Shown here: piece by piece, positions 22,677-33,579 of the stretch
Position numbering within the stretch: position 1 is the stretch's first letter
Layout of the letters: each line of letters starts with the position of its first letter
Assembly (NCBI GenBank): GCA_007922225.1
Contig: ML679960.1
Span: 2,432,032 to 2,496,031, forward strand
DNA: 64,000 bases
Source: Emydura subglobosa
Lineage: Eukaryota > Chordata > Testudines > Chelidae
Reading direction: 5' to 3'
Translations under genes and position numbers: made by a program
The notes under the pieces: model-generated
The model's input: the letters and a program-made list of their open reading frames with translations, nothing else
Told to the model about the DNA's origin: nothing
The model's database searches: none

Positions 22677-23099
22677 TCACTTACTATATCAGCAGTATAT
22701 GGAAGAGGAGAGACAGTGATAAAAGGACATTAAACTGTGGAGAGACAAACTGTCCCTGGAGCACGTCATCATTTCAGTGTACACAGCTGTATGATTGCTC
22801 AATAACCTTTTTTTAATGCTAACAAAGTTCATCTTGATTTATTGGTTTTAAAAAGTATTTTGAAACTTCTTTGCATTCATGGTTCTGGGTCTTGCACTCT
22901 CCTTTCTATTGTGAAGCGTCCCTGTCGTAACATCTACTCAGACATGTTAACACCATCAAAACAATCATATATTAAAAACACTGCATAACAATCCACATGT
23001 ACAGTGCATTAAAAACAAAGACAAAAATATGCAGTAATCTTAATAAATACCCTACACAAAAACATACCTTTCTGACAAGTGGCCACTAACCATGCACAG

Positions 23100-24175
23100 G
23101 CACCTACGACTGGAAGGGACCTTCTAGGTTATTGAATCCAATTCCTGCTCTCATAGGCAACCCCCTCATATAATCCTTTTTTATAAATTGGTCAAGCTCC
23201 ATCTTAAAACTAATTAAGTTGTTTGCCTCTGATCCTAATGGGACACTGTTCCACAACCTCACTCCTCTAATGGTTAGAAGCCTTCCTTTAGTTTCCATCT
23301 TAAATTTACTTATGGTCAGATTATACCAGTATTGCGAACCCCAAATGGTCAAAAATCATGAGTCAGGCTTACCCAAAAATCATGACATTATATCAAAATA
23401 ATAGATGTGGTGTTCTTTTTTGTTTGCCACCTTCTTTTTGAGCCTTTAGGTTGTACTGGGATCATATTTTGCAGTTTTCTCCACAGCCCTGAGGGCTGAA
23501 ACATACTTTTTCTTTATGAATGAAGGCTGAAATCATCACACATCCACCTGACTCCAGGATCTGGGGCTTTAAGGAAAATAATAATTATCATGAGACTCAT
23601 GAGAAAATCATGAGAGTTGGCAACATTGTCCTTTAGTTTAAATAGCTCTTCCTCCTCCCTGGTGTTTATCCACCCGATGTATTTATAGAGAGCAATCATA
23701 TCCCCTTTCAGCCTTTGCTAGGCTAAACAAACCAACCTCTTCCAGTCTCCTCTTGTAAGAGAGGCGTCTTCCAGCCCCATGATGGTTGATTATCCTCGTA
23801 GCCCTGTCAATATCTGTTCCAGTTTGAATTAATCTTTCTTGAAGATGGGTGGCCAGAACTGTACATAGTATTCCAGATGAGGCCTTACCAGTGCCTTGTA
23901 CAAGGTATTAATATTTTCCTTTCTCTATTGTAAATGCCTCTCCTGAGCCTCGGGTTCCATTTGCTTTTTTCCCAGCTGTAACACATTAGTGGTTCATAGT
24001 CATTCCATGAATGACTTACACACCCAGGTCTGTCTCCGCCTTGGGTTTTTTCCACTGATGAGGCCCCAGCTTCTGGCAGAAATTCTTATTAGCTCTTAAA
24101 TGCATGACTAATTTTTTGAGATATTAAATTTCATTCCATTTCCTTTGTCGTGTTACATGTTGTGCAATCCCTCAC
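23100..24175 (-). mobile_element. CR1 LINE fragment, minus strand, with a nested repeat
   Basis: The left end carries the CR1 3'-end motif (GGAAGGGACCT, then ATTGAATCCAATTCCTG). The text continues through the diagnostic 3' region, including GCAATCATATCCCC and the segment around 23820-23960 (CCAGATGAGGCCTTACCAGTGC), which corresponds to the C-terminal end of the CR1 reverse transcriptase read on the minus strand. A different repeat is nested at 23328-23628. The copy is old, truncated and non-coding. CR1 is the dominant LINE of turtles, crocodilians and birds. Confidence 0.8.
23328..23628 (+). repeat. Non-autonomous repeat nested in a CR1 (copy 2)
   Basis: Closely related to 20925-21228. The ends CAGTATTGCGAAC and GTTGGCAACATTG are imperfect inverted repeats, and the interior has repeated AAAATCATGAG motifs near both ends. 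It interrupts the CR1 at 23100-24175. I could not confirm a target duplication. Confidence 0.55.
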
Positions 24176-24199
24176 TATGTGCCCCTGAGTGGTTGCATT

Positions 24200-25642
24200 G
24201 TTCTGTAGAGTCCTCCTCCCTAGCTGCTCAAAATATTTTACCAAGTGTTCCAATCGCTTGCTGTCAACCATGTGCAATCATCAATCATAATAGGTAGATG
24301 TTCTCATCAGCATTCAGCCTCAACATCACAGGTCCTCCATCTACCTCCCAGTCTTCCAAATGCATCTTACACAGTCATTCTGCAACTACTGAAGATATAA
24401 TTGAACAGTTCCTTTCTCCTATCCAGTTGTCCCATGGAACGCTTTATAAGCCAGGGGAACAGAGGGTAAGCTGGATCTCCCAGAATGACTGGACGAATGA
24501 CAACACCATTAATGTTCAGATAGACTAGGGGTACAAAAGTTCCATTTGTCATTGCATTAAAAAGTCCAGACCTTCTAAAGATCCTGTTGTTATGGACCTT
24601 TCCTGAACACGTCATATAAATATCAGTGAACCTTCCACGGTGATCAACCAGATCTTGCAATATTATGGGGAAATACCTCTTTCTGTTGATGAACTCTGAA
24701 GCCTGGTTTGGGGGACAAAGAATAGGCACCTGGGTCCCATCAGTGACCTTTATACAATTAGAGAACCCTATCTGTGCAAAGCCATTAATAGCAGCCAACA
24801 AATTACCTGGTCTTATGACCTGGGAAGACAGGATCTTCTTGATAGCAGCGCACACCTCAGTTGCAGCAGCCCTGATGATTGATCTACCAACACCAAAGTG
24901 ATTAGCAACTAACTGGTGGCAATTAGTCTCATGTAGATGGTCTGCTCCTGCAGCTCCAGAGTGAGTTCTGCACAGAATTCTAAGAAAGTGGCTGTTTGAC
25001 ATTCTCCTGAGGTTCTCATGCTGTTGCTGGTGAGTCCAGGTCTGCAGCACTTTTCTGTCCCGGCAGTTAGTAGTAGCTGGCTGAGTCCAAAATTGGTACT
25101 CTACCAAGTGAGATGAATCCAACGAAAGATGCAAGAGAAGTGTCTGTTGTCAGCTTCCTCAAGAGCCCTTATCAGCCTCGTTCTATATCCGTTGCATGAC
25201 TGGAGATGTCCAGCGTTCTGTTTATATTCGTGACTGTGAGCATTGCAGCACATATCCGCATTCCCCCCACGCTCCCTGACAGTGCTTTGAAAATGGCACT
25301 AGATGGACAATGGGATGAAATAAGAAGAATCATAAGAATTAGTCTTTTTGATCCCAAACCCAGAATGCCATTGCCTTCCAGCAGAAATCCCAGAAAGGGG
25401 AGCATAAAAAAATCTGATAGCATACAGCACAGCAGTGGAATGCACCCTGGGATAACTGATCAGAATGCTGTGCACTTATTCCCAAACATCACTGTGCTAT
25501 GCTGCTACGAAGAAATGAGGCCAGAGTATCTTCATCATGGAACAAAATGCATTGTATTTACACTTCTTGTGCAACAGTTGTTGCAGAGCACTGAATGTGG
25601 ATGCACAAAAATTCACAGCAAGTTGACAGTGTACACATGCCC
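24200..25642 (-). mobile_element. Harbinger-type DNA transposon, right end intact
   Basis: Contains a transposase frame on the minus strand and ends at 25642 with an inverted-repeat-like terminus that reads, from outside inward, GGGCATGTGTACACTGTC. The flanking bases at 25643-25645 are TAA, fitting the 3-bp target duplication of Harbinger elements. The left terminus is not recognisable before the CR1 fragment ending near 24175, so the left end is probably truncated. The second open frame expected for a Myb-like partner protein was not found. Confidence 0.65.
24215..25134 (-). pseudogene. Harbinger/HARBI1-like DDE transposase with a late stop
   Basis: An open frame of 255 codons runs from 25134 to 24367. 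It resembles HARBI1-type transposases (usually about 350 residues). A helical N-terminal part includes HFGVGRSIIRAAATEVCAAI. The DDE core follows, with NCIKVTDGTQVPILCP (first Asp), LVDHRGRFTDIYMTCSGKVH (second Asp region, where the usual HDS motif reads HNN) and VILGDPAYPLFPWL. After the stop at 24367 the same frame continues with DAFGRLGGRWR, the conserved C-terminal block, so the stop is a nonsense change just before it. Another stop follows near 24310. The first about 90 residues are also incomplete. It would cut and paste the element; as written it is probably dead. Confidence 0.8.
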
Positions 25643-25645
25643 TAA

Positions 25646-26370
25646 GTGCTGGGATGAATCTTGTCCGAGGTATATCGAGAGGTCACTCACCCCCCAGTGA
25701 AATACTTCTAGGGTGGAATATGGCATTTAATCAATAGGAATTCTACACTACTTTTCTAGGAGGAGAAGTGAACAAACTTCAAGTGTGAAGCAAAGTGGGA
25801 GAAAGTGGCTGGGCAGAATGTAAGATTTATTTGGAAGCCTTTTGTGGATGATAATCAAGTTGAAGTGCATTACATAAAGATTTAGTGATGCCAAGTATAA
25901 TTATTATTACTCACACACTGTTTGGTTCAACACTGATTTAGAGGAAAGAGTGGCTTTCACTGGTTCACTACTATTTTTCCAGGGCTTCCTTCTGAAGTGT
26001 CCCATAATCCAAACAGACCAGGCCCAACCCTGATTAATTGGTGAGATCATTGCAGTAGACTCTGCATCTACAAATTTTCTAGATGAACACCATGGCCTGC
26101 TGGTAACCCTAGTGCATCCATAATGATTTCTGACAAAAAGGCTCAATAGGGCGTACACCACTTAAACTAAAAGCATTCTTACATTCTCTGTTAGTAATAG
26201 AGAAACATGCCAAAAGCCAGTTTATAATTGGGCCCTATCATGCCCTAGATTTGTTCACCAAGGGGAACTTTGTGTGTGTGTGGATCCCTTGGTGTCTCAA
26301 ACCTGAGGAAAAAAGAAATTAAATTTGCAATGTTAAACTTCATCAAGAATTTAGTTGGAAAGCTCCCCAT
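25646..26370. other. Intergenic stretch, no gene seen
   Basis: No protein-like frame. The 3' part (about 26283-26372) is shared at roughly three quarters identity with 28092-28176, suggesting two pieces of one repeat on either side of the stretch that follows. Confidence 0.4.
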
Positions 26371-27490
26371 TGTTACAGGGTTCAGTGGGCAATCCAGACT
26401 AGTGAGGGGTTTTTACTACTAGGCCTGCAGCCTGGGTGCCTTACAATGCTTTGCTGCTGTAGCTCCCAGGCTGGGTCACTCATAACCAGCCTGCAAGCAT
26501 GCAGGTCACACTCTGTTTACTAGACACCCCTGGTTCAGCAGCTCTGAGCCCAGCAGCCTGTCTGCAGCCCCATAGCTCCACCCTGGCTTCCATTGGCCTT
26601 GGTTACAACCAGCAAGGTGACCCCGACCTACAGCCCAAAACCATGTGCTCTGTAATGTTCAATCCTCTCCTGTGCAGTTCAGAGAAATAATAGTTGTTCG
26701 TTTTTTGTAAAGAGACAAAAGCACATCACAGCTTATGAACTTAACTGTGGTAAATACACCCATTCCTTTTAACATGGCACTGTGTTGCTTTACAGTTTAA
26801 AAAAAAAAAAAAAAAGAATCAAAATGATTAACAATATGACATAGGCTAAGTGATGCCAAGTAAAAGGAATAAAGTTAGAAAGAGTCACAAGCAAATACAA
26901 ATGACAACAAGCATCTAAAAGTTTAAAACTTAATCTAACGAGGTACAGGCTTTGTTCTAGCTGGTTTCTTTCACTAATCTTCCTTCTTCCCAGCCATGGC
27001 TGACTTTCCCGCCATCAGGATCTTCCACAGAAGCACAAAGTGCTGGCTTTCACCTAGGGTGAAAGCTCTTTACCTAAGCAAGTTTCTCACCTCTCAGTTT
27101 CTCGAGACTTCAACCTCAACCCCTGATTGGTTGAAGGACCCTTCTTTGTCAACTGCAAGAGCTGTGGTCCCTTATGTCTGTCTAATAATAGATGCCAAAG
27201 ATGGCATCTGTCCTTCCTTATATTTTCCAAAATTGCATGACTTTGCTTCAAGAGGCAGGATGACCCCATGCTGTTCTTCCCTTCCTCTGAGCTTTCTGTC
27301 CACCTGCTGATTTCTATGTAAATGGGGCTTCTATTGTTTTTGGTCATACCTTCCTTAATTTCACTGGAGACCAGGTCGATAGCTGCCTTCTCTCCTGCCT
27401 CGGAGGAAACTGGTTTCTTCCTGTTTGGCCACAGATTTTAAAACATAATATCATTAAGTATCTATATGTCCTCATAGTGTTAATGCATGT
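26371..27490. repeat. LTR-like repeat of uncertain family
   Basis: Starts with a GTTACAGGGTTCAGTGGGC motif and contains a T-rich/A-rich body with a poly-A run of 17 at 26799-26815. The texture resembles LTR fragments I associate with turtle genomes. No TG...CA ends or coding domains could be fixed. Boundaries and class are tentative. Confidence 0.3.
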
Positions 27491-29096
27491 ATTTCAGAAC
27501 GATACTACTCACCAGTGTGTCATTGGCTTTCAGAAGAGACCTCCCTCTGTACACTTTGATAATACAGTAGTATTGTATAGAATCAGTTGATTCAATTGTT
27601 TATCACTTCAGGTTCAGGCTCCCTATCTTTATAGACAAGTGAACCTTTGAAATGGATTCTTCTGAGGGTTACCCCCTCAAAGTAAAGTTTCTTCAAGGCA
27701 CCATGGAGTCTGGTGATGAAGGAAACTCCATGCTACCAACTGGTAGCTTAATAGCTTTGCTTACCTAATATATAAAAATGGTCCTTCATTGCCTTTGCTG
27801 GAAAGATCAGGCTAGTCAGAGACTCAAATACGCATGCCTTTGTGGAAGACAGACCTGCTTACCAACTCACCCTGTCATGCCTGGTTTAAACACAGTTTAG
27901 TTAGAATTTTAACATATATCCACTATTCTTAATATCCACTGTGTACATACATCAGACAAGAAATATTAATGATCAGTGAGTTATTAGTTTTCAAATGATC
28001 TCGCACAAGGAATATGTTGTACAAAGATTTTTACAATAGTGTGTAGGATGAGATCAGTTCTACAGTTGCACTAGAAATTCAGGCTCATTCCCTTGTTGTC
28101 TCAGACCAGAGGAAAATCATTATTTGAAATGGTAAACTTCATCAGGGATTTAGCTGGAAAACTCTCACTGTCCAAAGCAACTTTGTCCAAGTTTAAACTT
28201 TAGAGCTGGAAAACCCTATAACCTCCCACCCCATCCACTATTGCCTCAAATGGATATATTCTCGGCTATCCCTCTCACAGTAGCAGAAATGCTTAATTCT
28301 GAAGCAGTGTCTTCTACTAACATTCAGAGCAGGACCACAGGACCTAGAATATGGCTTGTCTGAAATTTAAAAAAGGAGGGAGAACTCTTCTGTAGGCTGT
28401 CTTAATTACTGCTTTGCACTGCATCTGAGCATGACTCTGATTTTTGGCACATACTGTCATACACAAAGTTCCCAAAATAAAATACTACAGGATATCCCAA
28501 AACCCCTTTGGGAAACTTTATAAAGGGATTTGCACACTTGAGAGGACGTCTTTTCTGATGAAGACAAATGATCAGCAAGGATGATTAAAGAAAAAGGAAT
28601 TATGTTTAGCAGATAATTAGCTTCTTTATATAAGTGCAAGAAAAACCACTTTATCAATTTTAGTGGTAGAAAAAGTTTGCCAGAAGTTCAGTTTTGATAG
28701 TAAAGAATTTTATTGCTATATGTTTGAGCAGCTAAAATATCTGTTCAGCAATATGTGAAATATTCATGTTCTGAACTAATAAAGGGGACTATTAAGCGAT
28801 TGGTTCATACAGACTTTGCAGACAGCAAGAGCTGTAAATAAAGTAGTTACTGTTAGTCATCCCAAGTCCTGGTCAGAGGAAAACTTAAGACAGCTAGTGT
28901 TTTATGTGTGTCTTTTTTCTTTTTGAGATAGTGTGGGCTTAGGAAAGGGTTCATGACAGGAACTTTAAGTTGTAAATAAGAAAAAGAGAGAAAAGACAGA
29001 GCTTATAGATCGGGTTTGTGAATAGCTGAAATATTGGCAAAATAGCAGTAAAAAGAACACGAGATTTCTTCTAGAGTACTTTGTAAATTCATTCTA
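27491..29096 (+). other. Upstream flank and presumed 5' untranslated region of PHEX
   Basis: No coding frame is supported. Sequence immediately before the PHEX start is AT-rich, without a CpG island. A TAATAAAGGGG motif at about 28778 and an inverted CCAAT box (ATTGG, about 28800) lie roughly 300 bases upstream of the start codon. I cannot place the transcription start. The 28092-28176 piece of a repeat (see 25646) lies in this flank. Confidence 0.4.
28776..28806 (+). promoter_or_regulatory. Possible PHEX promoter motifs (AT-rich box and inverted CCAAT)
   Basis: TAATAAAGGGG is followed 10 bases later by GATTGG, an inverted CCAAT box, about 300 bases before the PHEX start codon. Both motifs occur often by chance in AT-rich DNA, so this is only a pointer to where a promoter could lie. 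Confidence 0.15.
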
Positions 29097-29220
29097 ATGG
29101 AAGGCGAAGCAATGGGAAATTCAGTGCCAGGCACAAAGAGGACTGCCAGCAAAGCCATTCGGATAGCCCTTGGTGTGTTCATAAGTGGTACTATAGTGCT
29201 TGGTGTTGCACTTTTCCTGG
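29097..29220 (+). CDS. PHEX: PHEX exon 1 (N-terminal tail and membrane anchor)
   Basis: First coding exon of the phosphate-regulating M13 zinc endopeptidase, a type II membrane protein of osteoblasts, osteocytes and odontoblasts whose loss causes X-linked hypophosphataemia in humans. It encodes residues 1-41 plus one base of codon 42: a short cytoplasmic tail (MEGEAMGNSVPGTKRTASKA) and then the hydrophobic anchor from about residue 21 (IRIALGVFISGTIVLGVALF). The donor is G|GTAAGT at 29221, phase 1. I chose the first ATG because MEGEA mirrors the start of mammalian PHEX. A second ATG at codon 6 has a better Kozak context (G at -3, G at +4). The exon is six bases longer than the 118 coding bases I recall for human exon 1. 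Confidence 0.93.
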
Positions 29221-30685
29221 GTAAGTTAAAAATTATAGGATAGCAAAATTGAAACTCTCTCAAGATTTTCTGCTTCTTGCTCGGATGCAAGTACTGTGTG
29301 GATTACCTATGCGTATTTTTGATTATATGCACCATCCTTTCTTCTTCTGCTGTTTTATTTTAAATGGAAATGCAAATATTTCAATAAAGACATTTGTAAA
29401 ACAAACTTTTATAGTTGGGAGCTGAAACACCACCTAACATAGCTTTGAATACTTTATTTGAATTTGAATGCTCAGTAGAATGTACTCTATTGAGAATTGT
29501 GTTCTTTTATAGTTTGAGGAGAGATTGGTAAAATTATGTGTATCAATAATGTTGATTAACTTGTAAATTCTGACTAATATGGGTTAATATTTTTCTGCTT
29601 GCAGAAAACTGAGCTGTAATGTGTATGTGTTATGGAATCATTGTGGTTATTCATTTCATTTGGTTTTCATTAGGATTTGACTAACTGCTCTATAGAAGAT
29701 GTAGATAGTGCATATGCTTGCACATTTTTTTTTTAACAGTTAATGTTTTTCTATGATGAATTGCAGTCATCTTTGCAAAGATGGTAATCAAATGCATACT
29801 GGATGAAATTAAACTATTTCCACCTGATTTATTAGCTACAATTGAACAGAATGGAGGAGGAACATTTTCCTCTCTAGGATCTGGAGTTTATTGTAAATGA
29901 ATTTTGTTGGAATATTACTTAGAAGTACACATACAGATTTATAAAATGATGTGAACGATATGTGTGTGTACCAAAGATACCTGCTACTAAATGAAAACCA
30001 TCTGGAAGAGCTCAACAGGATCAGATCCTCATGGAGTAAATCAGTGTCATTTGTTTTAATTTGACAGAGCTATACATCAGTTGTGAATTTGATCTCTGGG
30101 AATGTTAATGCATTTTATTTCTTGCAGATCTTTTTTAGTCTTGTTTAGAAGGTACACTATCCCTAGACTCTACATTAATAACCACTCTTTAAAATCAGCT
30201 GAAAACTTTTATATGGAAAATGTAAAGTAACAGGCTACAGTGCATTGGTCCTGAGCCTACAAACCCGTACACATGAGTTATTACCAGTTATATAAGGAGT
30301 CTCAGAGAATTCAGCTGGACTCCTAATGTGTGTAAAAGTTCACAGATCCATAACTTCTGGCATTTTTGGGAGGTCAAAATATTGATTTTGGGGTAGCTTT
30401 TTTCACTTTAAAAGAATAAAGTATTACACAGCTAGGAATAATAAAAAGAGGGCTTGTTTTCTTCTTCTTTGTATGTAATGTTTGTAGAGAAAATATAAGC
30501 TGGTAATTAAAGTTCACTGAAGGTGCCATGCTTTATCCAACAGTTAGACGTGAAAATACAGACAAACAAAAAAAAGTAATGTTAAAAAGACAATTGCATA
30601 AGGATAATGGGGCCCATCCTGCACCTACTGGGCCAATGGCAAAACTCCTGCTCATGTCTTTGGGGGCAGGATCAAGACCACCAAA

Positions 30686-30774
30686 GGCCTGGTTTTCAGA
30701 GATGCTGAGCACCAGAGCTCCTTTTACCTTACTGGAAGTTTTGGGTGCTCAGCATCTCTGAAAATCAGGGCCTG
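30686..30774. repeat. Inverted-repeat (hairpin) element
   Basis: Left arm about 30686-30713 (GGTTTTCAGAGATGCTGAGC core) and right arm about 30745-30774 (GCTCAGCATCTCTGAAAATC core) are nearly perfect complements of about 28 bases, separated by about 31 bases. A related single arm lies near 43765-43800. This looks like part of a dispersed palindromic repeat. Confidence 0.75.
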
Positions 30775-31374
30775 AATTTATAAGAAACTGGAAAAAATGT
30801 CTTTCTGACTAGGGATTTCTTGTCTGTATTTTCAGCACAAAAATTCAAATCCTCTAGTGAGACAATCGACAGCTACCAGAGTATACCAAAAACTTCCAAT
30901 AACATCATCTTCCAGAAAAATCTGACATGCATAGGAATGGCACATTCCTGAACATCCCTTCCATCTAGTTACCACCACACTGTCACTCTCCCTTGGGGCT
31001 CTGTCTATGATTCCATATAAAATGTACCAACAGATGCCACCTCGGAAATGCACTGATTTCGGCACAGCCCTTGGGTTCCTTAGTCAACTTGGCCGTGTTC
31101 ATTTTGAGAGCACAGCCATTCAGTTTGTTGTTAAGCATCTTTAGGAGCCCCTAATCCCATGTAAACTCAGTAACTCATGGCTCAGCCTAATCTCCTATTC
31201 TGGTGATAGTAGCAGAGGGGAGGAAAGAGCACAGTGAATCAAGACCAGAGAATAAGGCTATTTAAGGCTTGATTTCCATATCCTTTGCGCCTTCTTTGCT
31301 GGTAGCTTTGGACTTCACAAACTGAGATTATTTTTGTGTTTAAAACAAACAAATCAGATGAGTTCATGGAGAAT

Positions 31375-31585
31375 AGATCCATCAATGGCTATTAGCCAGG
31401 ATAAACAGGGATTGCTGTTTGCCAGAGGCTGGGAATGGCTGACGGGACGGATTACTTGATGATTACCTGTTCTGTTCATTCCCTCTGAAGCACCTGGCAT
31501 TGGCTGCTGTTGGAAGACAGGATACTGGGCTAGATGGACCATTGGTCTGACCCAGTATGGCTGTTCTTACATTCTTATGTTTTTA
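31375..31585 (+). repeat. CR1-like LINE 3' end, plus strand
   Basis: Contains GGGCTAGATGGACCATTGG and TCTGACCCAGTATGGCTG, followed by TTCTTATGTTTTTATG repeats. This is a 3'-end signature I associate with CR1-family LINEs of turtles and crocodilians. Strongly 5' truncated and non-coding. Confidence 0.65.
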
Positions 31586-32811
31586 TGTTCTCCTCACATT
31601 CAGGTATTTATATTACTTACTTTCTTAGAAGTCTGGAAATAACCTTAAAAAGTAGATGAACAGTTGTAACGTAATGGGCAATATAATCACAATTGTATGT
31701 AATAATGGGTTTTGATAACATCAGAAGGCAAGGCAATTGAGCTGGTCAAAACTTTCCAACTGAAATAATTTCCTACCCAAAAATAGGGTTAATCAAAAAC
31801 AAAAATGTTTTTCAAAATTGTTTTTTGACAGGAAACTTCTAAACAAAACAAATGTTTTTGTGTTGAAACTTTTGTTTTGATTTTTGAAAATCCAAAAAGT
31901 TTTGAAATTTCAGATTTCTCCCAGTCCCTTTCTTCCTCTTCTTTCCCTTTTTTAACACTGAGTACAGTAGAATGGATAATGGCTAGGTTTCTTTTTTCAC
32001 TTTTAATTTTTTTTTTGGCCTTCTTGGTATCTTTTCAAAAGTTGGAGAAGTTTTGAAACATTATAGACTGGAAAAAGGAAAAAATGTATTTTCCCCTACC
32101 ACACAACCCGTCCCCCTCCCCAACAATCTTTGACGTGGTTCTTTTTAATGAACTCAGGAAATAGGAGAGAGAGGAGGAAAATCAAAATTTAAAAAATTTG
32201 CAGATTTTCAAAACAATACTTAGAGAAAAAAATTGAAGAAACAAAATGATTCCCTTACAAACCACACAAAACAGAAACAACTGATACATTTCAACAACTT
32301 TTGCATAATTGTTAGGTCAGGTCTACAAGATAGCAAAGCTCAGAGAATTTATTACTTATGCCTCCAGAGGAATTGCACATAAATTTTGTGGATAACCTTT
32401 TAAAAGATTAGACTTGGACAGCTTCTGAAAACTCGTAAAGAAGCTAAAGCACAGTAGTGGTCTGAAGCCTCTGAAAGGTCATGGTTCTGCTGAAAACCAC
32501 AAGGGGCACTGTATAGCCATTTTGTTTATTTTTTAATTACCATATTGGTCTTGTTTTTTTTTTAGAAAAATGCAGTTTTCTGATGTAAGAGAATTTACAT
32601 GAGGTTACAAATGACCAGTGGGGTGAAATCTTCCAAGTTAGCAAATAAACAACGTGTAGATGTCAGTCCAAGAACTAGTATCTCTGGTATACTGGCTTTC
32701 CACCAGTCATGCATCAGTATTAGACATTTAATGTTGTCTGAAGGTGAGATGCCTACTTTTTCAAGCTGCTGCTTTTAGAATGATGAAAAACAAAATGGCA
32801 GCACCTGTTTC

Positions 32812-33060
32812 ATAGAGTCATGGAGTTTAAGGCCATAAAGGATCATCAGATCATTTAGTCTGACCTGTATATCACAGGCCATTACCCCACACCCAGCACC
32901 AACACAGCAAGCCCAACAATCAGAATTTGACTAAAGTATTACAGCCCTCAGGAGACTAAACTATTGTGTGCCACAGGCAGAGAACGGCGGGGGAGACGGA
33001 CCAAGGCGCACCAAGGCCCCTGGAACTTGGAAGTGGGTTAGGAGGATGGCAAAATACCTG
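32812..33060 (-). repeat. CR1 LINE 3' fragment, minus strand
   Basis: The left end reads CATAGAGTCATGGAG, then GGATCATCAGATCATTTAGTC and a TGACCTGTATATCACAGGCC block typical of reptile CR1 3' regions in reverse. No coding potential. The right boundary is approximate. Confidence 0.65.
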
Positions 33061-33346
33061 TGTTGTCTGAACTGACACCTTTTCCAGGGGTTTCTGCCTG
33101 GGGAGGGAATCTTTAATTTCTGGCTTGGTCTTCATATGACACCAACCAGCAGATGCTCCCAGGAAATGTGCTGATAATTCAGCATATTTCCCAGGCTCCC
33201 CCTCCCTATTCATTTCATGAGCTGTGCCAGCCTGCTTCAGGCACCAGATGAAATGAGGAGCCTGTAGTCCAGGTTCTTCCAGCTAGCAGCAAACAGCTAG
33301 TTCTATGGTCTACCAGCTAACAGGTGGGGTATTGTGACTTACTTTA

Positions 33347-33579
33347 GGGCTTGTCTAAATGAACACTGAGTTTGTGGCAAACTGCAGTGTTAATTTACCC
33401 CATGTTAGTGTGCTGTACAGGAACTGTAACTGTCCCACTTTGGAATGGGAGTAGACATAGCTGACTGGGGAATTTCAGTGCTCTGCAGTGGGGTCCACAC
33501 AGATAGTGCACAGCAGGTTAATATGGGGTAGATTTGCACCCCCATTTGCCATGAATTAAGTGTTAATTTAGACAAGCCC
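33347..33579. mobile_element. Short inverted-terminal-repeat element (MITE), Harbinger-like
   Basis: The ends GGGCTTGTCTAAAT and ATTTAGACAAGCCC are perfect inverted repeats over 14 bases. The flanking bases are TTA on the left and TTT on the right, compatible with a 3-bp target duplication that has since mutated. The 233-base interior has no coding frame. The end sequence resembles the terminus of the Harbinger element at 25642 and the two elements at 35243 and 48524. Confidence 0.75.

Larger units (their letters stand above)
20576..23099. other. Intergenic stretch with scattered repeats, no gene seen
   Basis: No exon-like or protein-like frame is recognisable. It contains one copy of a repeat family also present at 23328-23628, a homopolymer cluster at 22534-22577 and a TC run at 22657-22676. 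The rest appears to be unique or anciently decayed sequence. Confidence 0.45.

Noticed and set aside
25206..25700. 164-codon plus-strand open frame
   Set aside because: It runs antisense to the upstream part of the Harbinger element, crosses its terminus at 25642, and has no recognisable domain.
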